Assembly: GCF_036884655.1 (NCBI RefSeq)
Contig: NC_088339.1
Coordinates: forward strand, 30,775,001 to 30,839,000
Direction: 5' to 3'
Source of the DNA: Musa acuminata AAA Group
Lineage: Eukaryota; Streptophyta; Magnoliopsida; Zingiberales; Musaceae
DNA: 64,000 bases
Part shown: piece after piece, positions 49,119 to 59,568 of the stretch
Numbering within the stretch: position 1 is the first letter of the stretch
Layout: each line of letters begins with the position of its first letter
The notes under the pieces: generated by a model
Seen by the model: the letters and a program-made list of their open reading frames with translations, nothing else
What the model was told of the DNA's origin: nothing
Databases searched by the model: none
Position numbers and translations under genes: made by a program

Positions 49119-49410
49119 CGATCGTGACTTAAGCCGGTTGTGGAGACGGTCCCTTTCCCTGCCGAATCTTCCGACTGGCTACTTTAAGCGACGTCAAGCT
49201 ATTATTAAATATTGCCTAATTAAAGGCGACGGCGGGCGGCATTCTCTCGTCGCCTTCCAGGTAGAGGGCGCGAGAGACGCGAGAGAGGTATTGAAAAGAG
49301 CGAGGCGTGCCAACGGAGGGGGAGGAGGGAGAGAGAGAGAGAGAGACCGGGGAGAAGGGTCTTCCGGCGCCATCAAGTCCTTGGAGTAGCTCTTCCTTAT
49401 CGCGGTCGCC

Positions 49411-52400
49411 ATGGGATCCAATCCTCCACCACCAGGTTCTTGTCATCCTCCACCTCTCTTCTTCGGTTCGAGCTTTCTTTCTGGGTTCCTTCCTATCTGA
49501 AAACTAGATAATAATTCGGCATTCGTCTCTTCTTTATGTATTTAGTGTTGCTTATGACGGCAGAGTCTTGATTAGGGTTTTGTACCCTCGGTTGATTCGT
49601 CGCGATTCGTCTCCTTCTCATCGTTTTCTTTCAGACTGGCCATTCCAAGCCGTGAATCGCGAGAAGATAGCTTTTGTTTTTGTTTTTCCTCATATATCTG
49701 ATAGATTTTGATCGGGGGTATGTCGGTTGATGATTCAAGAAGAGCTAAATTTGGTGAATTTGGGCCCTTTGAATTTATTGAAAACTGATTTCATGATGGA
49801 TTTTTCGCTCCCTGATTCTCTCATGATAATCATACATCGCAAGGAAGAACTGTTTCGTAAAGATGATCGTCGTTTTTCTGGAAAAATCATATGACTTTGC
49901 CGATGATTAATTGATAGCAGTTGTGCTCTTGTTTCTATCTCTGGATGGAAAGTTCCATTCTCATCCTTCCTTGTGTGCAGCATGAGCTAATTTTTGAGTA
50001 AGCACCCACTGCAAGGGTCAGCCTCTACCTGTCCACAAAAGACCAGTGCACATAAAAGAAAATATTAGAAATACAAACACGTTTAATATGCCTTCGTCTG
50101 CACGAAAGGACAAGGAAACCGATATCACAAGCAACAGAAATCGACTAACTTTTATTAGACAAAAAAAGACTTGCAAACGGGCCACTACACACAAAGGGGT
50201 TCGGAAGTCAGGTGTAGGTTCAATATTTACCTAGCATTTTTTTCGAACAAAAAACACATAACCAAAGTATTATCCGGATTAGTGTCATCCATGGGGTTCT
50301 AGGATGCTGAGACATTTGTGACTGCTGACATTCTTTAAATAATTCCCGAATTGTTTTCAAAATTCTCAAATTTTGCATTGTTTATGATCTGCACCTCTTT
50401 CATGGCATTTCTGATTGATTTTGTATGAATAGAGTCTTTTGAATTTGATCCTTGCCTTATCTCTAACCGGCATAAGTTTTGTTTATGAAGTGGCCCTGTT
50501 TAGTTTTATATTTTATGCAGATAGGGACTCAAAAATTGTGGAATGTAGGGAAGAATAAAAAAACTGAGAGACTGGATCTACATTACACAATAAAATTAAG
50601 AATCAGGTTCCTCTTATTGAGAAATGACAAGGATTTAGTCATGGTTATAAAATTAGTCATTTGTAGTCAAACTTAAGTCAGCAATGTGATCTTCATGTTC
50701 CTTTAATCCACTAAACTTTATTCTGTCTTAAGCTGATGAAAATCCTCTATGCTTTACGCATGTACACTCAGGAGTTTCTGTAGTTCATGAACAACAAAAT
50801 TGACATGTTTGTTATTGACATATTGTATATCTATATGAACTGACCATTTTACAAGTCTGAACTTACTACGTGGGATGAAGATTTTCACCTGCAATGGGAC
50901 TGTAGCTCTTGGTTGTCATTTGTGGCGACATTGTATTCCTAGAATGTGCTTATTGCCATAGAAATTCTTCAAAATGACCTACTTTCTTCTCTCTTATTTG
51001 GATTATCCATGGTTTCAATAGCACATGGTTGTATTGCTTCAGGTAATGCTCCACCATCGAAACCATGGGAGCGAGCTGGGACATCATCTGGTCCTGTACC
51101 ATTCAGACCCCAATCTTCTGGCAGGACAAGTGAGGTTGTGGAAGCATCTGGAACTGCAAAACCTGGGGAGGTTGTTACAGGTTCTGAAAGAAATGCCACT
51201 GTTAATAGAAATACTCTTGGCAGGCCTTTACCTCCAAGGCCTTGGCAGCAGAACTATGGAACCAGCCATGGAGGTAATTGTTTGTTTATTTGTGTTCTAG
51301 CTCACAACTGTTTTGATGTGATCTAGGTTTTGAAGCCTCATGCTGTCATACAGGTTATGGCCCAAATTTGAACTACAATTCAGGGTATGGGTCTGGTGTC
51401 TATGGTTCATATGGTGGACTTGGTGGTTTGTACAGTGGTGGGTTTTATGGTAATAGCATGTATACAGGGAATGGTGGGATTTATGGAGGTTCTGGGATGT
51501 ATGGAGGTAGCATGGACAATGGAGGATATGGTGGTTCCTTAGGCGGTTATGGGATGGGCATGGGTGGGCCTTTTGGCAACCAAGATCCAGATGATCCATA
51601 TGGCCCTCCATCACCACCAGGCTTCTGGATATCCTTAATTCGGGTGGTAAGACATACTTGTTGCTTAAGTTGTCTAATCACTTGCAAATTATTTCCTTTC
51701 TCACATTTGCCCTTCTAATTCTTTGTGCATGTTTTTGTGCTGTTAATTGTTGTTGCACATGTATCTGTTTCTAACTTTCTATACTTGCAAAGTCGAAAAT
51801 TTAACTGTGGTTTTGATGATGTCATTTTGTTTTCATCATTTTCATTGGCAGCCACGTGATATATCCTGTTTCTTTCTATGATGATGGCTTTCTATGGACA
51901 ATCATCCCTCTTTCTTTAACACATGATGCCCTAGTTGCATGTTTCAGTTAAGATTGTACCATTACAGTATCATGTTGTTGAGATTTCTGTAACTTCTTGC
52001 CATCTTGACCATTTTCATCGATGTCCCTTTTTTGTTTATTGCATGAATTATGTATACTGTATAATCTTTACAAGAACTCCATTCCTTTCTTCATTGTTTT
52101 GGCTTTATGCCATGTTTGGCACAAAATATTCACATACAGATCATATTGGCATGTTGCAACTTGTATCGACCAGTTTGACTAACGACTGATGCCAAACCAT
52201 ATAACTCATTATCAATCTTATTTTTATAGTACAACAAAGGACTTTTATTGAACCATATTAGCTCAGTATCGGTCCGCATTTATCCTTCTATTATGTTTTT
52301 AGTGATACTAGTTTTTATAAGTTGGTATGTCTTGGGTACTATGCTAGTACTATTTTGGTCTGATAAGATGTTGAAATCAATATTAAATCGATATTTTAAA

Positions 52401-52836
52401 CCTTGATTTGCCATTACTTATTTCCTAATGTTGATTGTAGATGCACGGTGTTGTGAACTTCTTTGGTCGTATTTCAATGCTCATGGACCAGAACACACAT
52501 GCATTTCACATGCTCATGACGGCTCTCCTGCAGGTGTTCTCATGATTATCTTTTATCCTTGAACATTTTTTCATGGCTTCCCTGAGATTTGCATTGACTT
52601 ATATGCTATCATTTTCCTTTCAGCTATTTGATCGTTCTGGAGTATTATATGGTGAACTTGCAAGATTTGTGTTGAGGATACTGGGGATAAGAATGAGACG
52701 CAGAAAACAGCAGCAACTGCGATCTGGTGAAGGCCTTGGCAATGATGGGCATGGACAAAGATTCATTGAAGGTCCAAAAGATCCTTCTGGGTCATGGGAC
52801 TGTGTCTGGAGTGATGATGTCAAGGGAGCCCATTAA
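49411..52836 (+). CDS. PEX13: Peroxisomal membrane protein PEX13 (peroxin-13)
   Basis: Component of the docking/translocation complex that imports matrix proteins into peroxisomes; works with PEX14 and the PEX5/PEX7 receptors. Exons: 49411-49435, 51043-51273, 51354-51646, 52441-52533 and 52624-52836, giving 284 aa. All junctions are GT/AG and in frame. The N-terminus is Pro-rich (NAPPSKPWERAG, VEASGTAKPGEVV, RPLPPRPWQQNYG). Residues ~86-165 are a Gly/Tyr/Met-rich region (GYGSGVYGSYGGLGGLY). Then comes DPDDPYGPPSPPGFWISLIR and the conserved membrane-associated part (VVNFFGRISMLMDQNTHAFH, LFDRSGVLYGELARFVLRI), with a basic tail and a final WD. There is no SH3 domain, as is known for plant PEX13, unlike the yeast and animal proteins. 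Start: ATG in a Kozak-like GTCGCCATGG context. Confidence 0.93.
52240..52420. repeat. Dispersed repeat relative in PEX13 intron 3
   Basis: Contains CAGTATCGGTCCG, GATACTAG, GTACTATGCTAGTACTATTT and TGGTCTGAT, a weak relative of the CGGTAC-rich repeats at 30340-30490 and 60915-61030. Lies in the intron between exons 3 and 4. Confidence 0.35.
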
Positions 52837-54400
52837 AGAGACACATGAAGTTGACAGAAGATGCTTCCTTTGTCAATCCTTTTGACGATATCAAGAAAAT
52901 GGCGAAGAGACATACGTCAAACAGAACCAAATGTAAGGTATATGCAAGAGTCTAGCTTCGATCTAGGTCAGTAAGAGGATGCTTGGATAGTTATTTGTGC
53001 TCTTTTCTCGACTCTTACGTGGGTCGTCGAAGACGGACATTGTCCTTGTGACAAGTGAAATGAAACAGTGGATAGTGTTATCACAGTGATCATTTTCTTG
53101 GGTGAATTCTCGGAGAAGTTTTTATAAATTTTTGTAAAGTATTTGAATTTTTAAATATTTTTGAAAAGAGTTTTTTTTCATAATTGATGATTTTGTCATT
53201 GGTCGCCTTTGTCGTTGGTTGCCTTCATAGACCACGTCAGTTTTGTGCATTGGCTGACAAGTTAGCGATGCCAACCCTACTCATATTGACTTCATTTATC
53301 ACCCGTAAGCTCCCTTCATCATCAATCGTGGATGAGGAATGAGGGGGCATGACCTATGCGTTCTCATCGTCGCTCGCAGCCTTCGTTGTCACTCGTAAGC
53401 CTCCACGTTATTGCCCATGGGCCTTCCCTCATCGTCAATCATGAGCGAGGAAGATGAGTAGGTAGGCCCATGTGCGGAGGCAACCAAGGGCTCTCGTCGT
53501 CGTCCTTGGTAGAGGGGATGAAAAGTAAGGTGATAGTGCAGAGACGAGGCGATAATAGGTTCGACAAAGTCAGGTAAAAATGATATTTTCATAAAAGAAA
53601 TGATGTCCGGTAAGAATTTTGGAATGTTAAAATGAAACTTATTTAAAAACTTAAGAATTTTTTTTTGACAATTCATCATTTTCTTTTTGTCAACAGGGAT
53701 ACACGTTATAACCCAGCCAATGATCTAATTTCTCATGACTTTTAACGTACGAAAATATAAAGTTTCATGATAATATTGGATTGTCTTAATAATTGTTGTA
53801 TGTTGTGCCTCTGCTGAAACTCATTTACTCAAGGGAGAAGAAGTCCTAGAGAAACTTTCTATTAGAATCATACTGCCTTTATTAACCTTTGACGACATCC
53901 TTTTAAGGATAGTTGGTGACAATTTATTACATCCAATATCTTTTTCATCATTTATCTTTTATAAAAAAATTATAAGAAAAATCTGTTACTCCCTTGAGGT
54001 GATTTGGGTATTAAAGGGACTCCCATTAGAGACAATCTTAATGAGTCCTAACAGTTGTCCGCATCTTAATCCACCTCAATTAATCTCCCAAGTTTTTCCT
54101 CCATCGTTTAGTTAAGAGGCCCAATGATCATTCTTGTAAATGCTCATCTCCCTTCTTTTTCTCATCTTTTTGCACCAAATAGTATTTCCCATCTGTGTCA
54201 TATATGAACAAAAATAGTACTATCAGAATCTTATAGTGACTTGCCAACCTTCTTAACGAATGAATGAGCCGCTCGAAATCTAAATAAAAAATAAAAAAAT
54301 TATCGGATGAGATTTGAAGCCTCGGATGAGGTTTCATACTCTCATCTTTGATAAACAAATACAATAAATCATCATTAAATTAATATATTAAGTATAAAAA
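52837..54400. other. Intergenic, no gene recognised
   Basis: 3' flank of PEX13 followed by AT-rich spacer. At 53295-53480 two related blocks (CATCATCAATCGTGGATGAGG and TCATCGTCAATCATGAGCGA) form a degenerate direct repeat. AATTTATCGGATGAGATTT and a near copy occur about 107 bases apart at ~54297 and ~54402. No coding exons are recognised. Confidence 0.5.
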
Positions 54401-54429
54401 TTTATCGGATGAGATTTCAAATAATTATC

Positions 54430-54960
54430 TTTTCTTGGCTTATTGGTCTTATTTGGGCACGCACAATGGAGGAGGGGGGTGAGGTAATTGAGGAGGAGGA
54501 GAAAGTTACCGGGATAGCTCTTTTGGACATGCAATATTCCATGACAGACTCTTGCGACTCCGATACCTCCAAATCCATGGCTGCTTGTATCTCTTCCGGT
54601 GCAAAAAGGTGACCCCAAGCCACTCGAGCAAATCTACAAAAGATTCGTGGTCTCCCAAGTCCCATATCCGCAAGTACACCAATAGTGATTGCCATCTCTC
54701 TCGGGGGCCACAGAGACTTGACAAACGACTGCAGGAAAGACACTGTTGAGGAGCCGCAGAAACCAGTTTGTATTTAGCAACAACATAGTTCCTCCAGTAC
54801 ACCATGCAGGCTCCACAAGTAGGTAAGTTTCTGTGTCTTGTTCATTGTCCTCTTCATCCACAGAGCCACTGATACTTGGTCTGCACTTTGATGACTGCAG
54901 CTCGGTGAAAGAGTCACGTTCAGTCATTGCTACTTCTCTCTGGTTTTCTACCTCCTCCAT
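54430..54960 (-). pseudogene. Frameshifted reading frame of unknown family
   Basis: Not recognised. On the minus strand a frame beginning at an ATG at 54960 (MEEVENQREVAMTERD) runs through an acidic stretch (GSVDEEDNEQDTETYLLVEP) to NWFLRLLN near 54745. From there protein-like sequence appears to continue in a neighbouring frame (FLQSFVKSLWPPREMAITIG, then LGRPRIFCRFARVAWGHLFA and PEEIQAAMDLEVSE) to about 54440. A single short indel near 54745 would explain the switch, giving a product of ~170 residues if the frames belong together. It may be a decayed gene, a sequencing error, or two exons whose splice I misread. No homolog comes to mind, so I assign no function. Confidence 0.35.
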
Positions 54961-54979
54961 GTTCGCCTTGTGTCTTCTT

Positions 54980-55480
54980 TCATCACAGTGGGTGACTGAA
55001 ACATGCAGTAGTAATCAACAACACTGTTTTCCTGCATTCTGTCTCGGCAAATGCTAACTTGGCAGTCTTATTGTAGTCGTTTCTCATTATCCTAAAATTC
55101 TGGCATGATTGTTCCATCATTGATGAAGATATACATTCTACACCATCACATACTCCTCAGCATACATATGCAGTGTGTATGATGAGAGGCAAGACTTTTC
55201 AGAGTAGGGTGTTGAATGATGTTCCAGCCGGCAAAATGTACAAGCTCATATATCAACGTCCCACCACATCACGTGCAGTGTCTTCTCATGCAAACCCTTC
55301 TCCTGCCGCAAGCAGCACTTATAATGCCCGGACTCATGGAAAGACAAAGCACAACTATTCAGTACGAACAACAGAACCTTACACGAGCAAAAGGCACCGA
55401 AAAGGAAAATAAGCTACAACGAAAGCTTTTCTAGTGCTGGGAAATTCCAGTTCCAGACTTATATAGACTATAGCAGTGAT
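54980..55480. other. Spacer, presumed 3' flank of the C2H2 gene
   Basis: No recognisable coding sequence. Short plus-strand frames at 55173-55434 have no domain and lie opposite the probable 3' UTR of the zinc-finger gene. Confidence 0.5.
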
Positions 55481-56014
55481 CTAGAGCCTCAAGGAGAGAT
55501 CAACGTTGGCCATGTCTTCACCGCCACCAGCGGCTGAAGCAAAACCTACAGTACTGCCGTCGGAATGACCTAGAAAGTCCAGTAGCAGTGCCTGATGAGC
55601 TTGGTGGGGGCCTCTGTGCCTACTGCTGGAGGAGGAGGGGCATCCGGTAGCGTATACTGCCCTCCTGCTGCTTACAGTCCATGGGACAGCGTAGGACCTG
55701 AAGCTCTCCAAGTGATCACCACGCGGTGCGGCGGAGAACCGAGATGGATCCGAGTTGTTATCATCAGCAGCGTCGTTCTTAGGCGGAAGATAGGTTTGGG
55801 AGGTGCAGCCGACGCTTCTCTCTTTCTTGTGCGCGTTCTGATGTCCTCCGAGTGCCTGCGACTTGAGGAACTTCTTGTTGCAGAAGAGGCAAGGGAAGAG
55901 CCTCACGTCCCTCGTGCCGTGAGTGCTGGAGAATGGATCGGAGGAAGCTAAGCCGAGGGAAAGGTCGAGTGTCGGAGGCGGTAGCTGAGGTGAACCTTGA
56001 CGAGAAGAATCCAT
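55481..56014 (-). CDS. Single C2H2 zinc-finger protein with EAR motifs (DST/SL1/JAG-like)
   Basis: Probable nuclear transcriptional repressor, 177 aa from the ATG at 56014. One plant Q-type C2H2 finger spans residues ~42-62 ([20 protein letters not shown], then NAH), with zinc ligands C42, C45, H58 and H62 and the DNA-contact core QALGGH. EAR-type repression motifs sit at both ends: LDLSLGL (~16-22) and the C-terminal DLSLRL, the pattern for recruiting TOPLESS corepressors. The rest is Ser/Pro/His-rich and unstructured. The finger sequence is closest in my memory to the DST/STAMENLESS1/JAGGED group, which acts in floral organ development and stress. The frame is open to 56167, but an acceptor-like CTCTCGCAG at about 56093 suggests an intron and a 5' UTR exon further up; I chose the start MDSSRQGSP by analogy with family proteins. 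The longer start is less likely. Confidence 0.85.
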   Translation of the reverse strand: MDSSRQGSPQLPPPTLDLSLGLASSDPFSSTHGTRDVRLFPCLFCNKKFLKSQALGGHQNAHKKERSVGCTSQTYLPPKNDAADDNNSDPSRFSAAPRGDHLESFRSYAVPWTVSSRRAVYATGCPSSSSSRHRGPHQAHQALLLDFLGHSDGSTVGFASAAGGGEDMANVDLSLRL

Positions 56015-56179
56015 CTCATCCTCACTGCTCTTGCTCTTGCTCTTGCACTTGCTTCGCCAGCAGCCATCAACCGGTGTTGTAATATCTGCCTGCGAGAGAA
56101 GACAATAATGGTACAAAAAAGCACGCGTTCGAGAAATGACAGAAAGGCACCGCTTCTGTTTCCCCATATGTCACACATG

Positions 56180-58290
56180 GCTGAGCGATGGTCGGCACCT
56201 CATGTCATGATTAGCCTCTAAGTGGATCAAACTATTGCTTTTCATACGAAAGTTGTTGATAGATCTGAGGAAACCGACAAGAAAACGCAAGCCCATGCAG
56301 ACCCCCAAGCATAGATTGGAATAAGATCTCACCAAGCACAAAGAAGAGCTGTCTTCCTTGCATTGGAACAAAGAAAATAAAAAAGTGTCCCTAACCCTGG
56401 CTGCAGTAGACTACCCTTCAACCTCAGTCGTATGATTGTATTGCAGAAAACCTAGGCTCCTGTATCATTCTGGTCATCAAACAAACATTTGCAGCTATGG
56501 ATTTGTGGTTCTTGTGAGGGTCTATTTGGTCAGACGTGCTGCTGCGTACAAGACATGCACACAGCTCAAGGTAGGAAATGGCATTCTGGCTGGTTGTGCT
56601 GTAACTTTTGTGTTCTCACTATTACATGTCTGGACAACTCCAGATCTTACTTTTGGACTATTACCATAGTGTGTTAGATTGCCACGGAGGGAATCAAATG
56701 AATTAGAAGTCATTCCTACCTACCTGTTCATGCTCAGCCAAAAATGTTGTCAATCCATCAAACTGTAGCACTTGGCATGATTCAGCTATGGCATCTGCAG
56801 TTCTGCCCTTCACTATGTCATTGACTTGCAACACCAGATGCGAACAATGTGTTAAGTACAAGTTACTCAAAGGCACCCGCTTTTGAGTAACCTAGCTTGA
56901 CAACAGCTTCTAAAAGCTTTTGGAGTCAGTAACTCTTGATGATACAACTTCATCTATCTCCCACCTTCATTGTTGACATAAGCACCTAAAGTCTGCATCA
57001 TCGACAGAAAAAGGAAATATATAAGAGTCAGTACCAACAACCATGAAGAAGAACCTTCTCACAACATAGTGAAGTGAATTAAACTTTTAATACACAGTTA
57101 TAAACAAAACACACAGAAAGAGTATGGTAGTCATGCTAGATTGGGTTGGAAAGGTTGTTCAAACTGTGTAGAACATGCTCTTTATCATTTATGGACTTGT
57201 GATACTCCCCATGGAAAACTTAGTCTTGTCAGTCGATAGACCTTTCCCAGATCTAATGTAACTTCGAAGGGCGAAGTTGTGGCTGCATGAGCTTTAACGC
57301 TAATGTTCGCAATCAATCTCACATGACTGACAGGCATCAACATCTGTATGAGATGTCAATAATATGGCGAACCAACCCTCAAAAATGAACCTAGAAGAGC
57401 AGATCCAAAGATTGTAATGGAAGGCTCATTAGGTTACTAAACATACTCCATTCTTCTTCTTGTCTTGTAATAATTCGATAAAGAATAAAAAATCTAAAAA
57501 GGAGGAAAGAGATGATCATATCAGTGATAGACTATTGTATGGGCACTTGAGACGCAGAGCAAAGTGATGAAGGGAGAAGCCACACTATTTGTAGAACTTT
57601 AGTCCAACAGAACAATCAACAGAATCAATAGTAATAAAAATACAATCCTATGAATAGTTGGCCAACATCCATGAAGAGATAACTAAGATTACCATGAGAA
57701 AATAAAATAATAGTAGAAGAAAGATAACAGTCTCTTAGGTTAATCCAAGCTCAAGCTCAAAGTCATTTGTAAAGATTTCTTTCTTTCTTTCTTAAGACCT
57801 ACTAAGGGACGAAAAATGTAACATACATATGATATTTATAAAGCAAGATATTAATTTGAAGCAAACAAATGACTTTGGAGTTCTTGGTATCTTACTCTTG
57901 GACTGTTTGGACATGTCCCTATCTAGCTCTATCGAGATATGAGATTGCATGGCTAGATCTAGTGCAAGCATAATTAGCAAAAATGAGATCTAACTAATAT
58001 CCTCAGGATCAATGTGCAATAAGATCACGGGATTCATATCTGAATCACACTACTCCAATACGAGCGAGTCGGATTCGGATTTTGACTATGATTGAGAGGG
58101 TCAACTACAAGCGCGGTGACATATATCGTGACGACACAACATATATAACGGTTACGAAACATCATATGCATTATTATATATCGGGCCCTAATCGTAACGA
58201 TGCAGACCAAACCAGCGACCGATAAGAAACGGCAGAAGGAATAAGACGGTCGGCGCCTCGCTCTTCCCCAACATTTCCCCCCCGTTACGA
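56180..58290. other. Intergenic, no gene recognised
   Basis: Presumed 5' region of the C2H2 gene (minus) and spacer to the next promoter. A GT/AG-compatible donor (TGCTTG/GTGAGA) near 56332 could end a non-coding leader exon of the C2H2 gene. The frame across it contains a stop upstream and no ATG, so it does not extend the protein. Confidence 0.4.
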
Positions 58291-58299
58291 GCGGCGATA

Positions 58300-58496
58300 T
58301 CGACTCCCTCGCACGCAACCCGGCACCGTTCCCGGAACGCCGAACCGAAGCGGCGAGATAAAGTTTTCCGTAGCGGAGTATCGTCCGATTCGCCGGGCCG
58401 GTATCGCCCCGATCGAAGGGAGACCGGATGGTGGACGGCGACGGCGACGGCGAGAGATCGGTCTGCTGACTTCGTTCCGATCCATCTCGCGTCTTG
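58300..58496 (+). other. Probable 5' UTR exon of the BED-finger gene
   Basis: A GC-rich leader-like block ends in a strong donor (CGTCTTG/GTAAGTTTCC, exon end 58496). The next acceptor upstream of coding sequence is TACAG at 59503, so a leader intron of about 1 kb fits. Exon start is not defined. Long minus-strand frames here (58034-58619) are shadows of GC-rich leader sequence. Confidence 0.5.
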
Positions 58497-59568
58497 GTAA
58501 GTTTCCCTTGGTTTGGAGGATGATTGATCGAACAAAGATGATGCCCATGGACCTCTCTGTTTCTTTTGTACTCTTTTTTGGATGCTGATGTAAAAAAGAT
58601 TGGATCTTTCACCTTTCACATCTATTTTTCTGTGGATTGTTTTCTGATACCAAATACTTGAATAATTTTCACCTTCTTTTTCTGTTGGTTACTTGCTGAT
58701 ACTAACTAATGTTCTCAATTCCGTTCGTTGGTTCTAGTGTTCTAATTTACTAATGTCTAAAGATCATCGAGAAGTAAAAGATTCTTCTTTTGACCCTACA
58801 GATTTGATCGGAATGAGAATAACTCTTTAGGTACAATCGTCGTTTTTTAATATAGTCATCATATTATTGTAGCCGTTTCTCAATTGAAACATGAACGTGC
58901 AGATAATGTTAAACCCTAGATTGCGTGTCATGAACTCAATGTGAGTGAAATTGGTGTGCGGCGCAAATGTATATACCAATTAGAATGGTCGGTTCATCAT
59001 GGACCAGTATTTGAATCCATTTGTATGACTATCCAGAATTGCAGTAGCAAGAAAAAGAATGAGGTAGAAAATATATCGATAAACTTGGTTGGTAGGTCGC
59101 ATTGGCAATATAAGGTGAAGTGAGTGCAAAGTGAAGAACTAAAAATATCACTTGATTGACGTCTAATTCAGTGTTTTTTTTGCTCTGACATGTTGAGTGT
59201 AAGATCATGTAACTGAGAATACTAGGGATTTGACTTATTTTGCATTTATGAAACTTTATGATGCTAAGTACGTCAAATGGGCAATCAAGAAGGTACAATC
59301 AGATAGTTGGTTATTCAAGATGTTGTGCATATATTGCCTGAAAAGAGAAAAAACATGAGTTATGTGTTTGTGTACTAGCGCAGGACTCACACCCACTAAG
59401 ACAAATGCCATGCATATCTAATGTGGCTAACTGGCTTTTAAGTGTTATTTTAATTGTTTTCTTTTGTCCTTTTTTCTCAATGCTTATATAATATTTCAAT
59501 ACAGGGCACAGATTAATACTATCTTCCAGGAGCGAAGAATCTGGTATTCTGAATTTTACAGTAGCAGA

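Noticed and set aside
48955..49389. 144-codon plus-strand frame before PEX13
   Set aside because: It overlaps the promoter and leader of PEX13, ends in GA-repeat translation (RERERDRG), and shows no domain.
56014..56167. Longer start for the C2H2 protein at 56167
   Set aside because: An intron acceptor-like CTCTCGCAG lies inside the extension and the extra residues are Lys/Ser-rich with no family match; the start at 56014 gives a typical N-terminus.
58034..58619. Long minus-strand frames
   Set aside because: Shadow of the GC-rich leader of the BED-finger gene; no domain and opposite to a consistent donor site at 58496.
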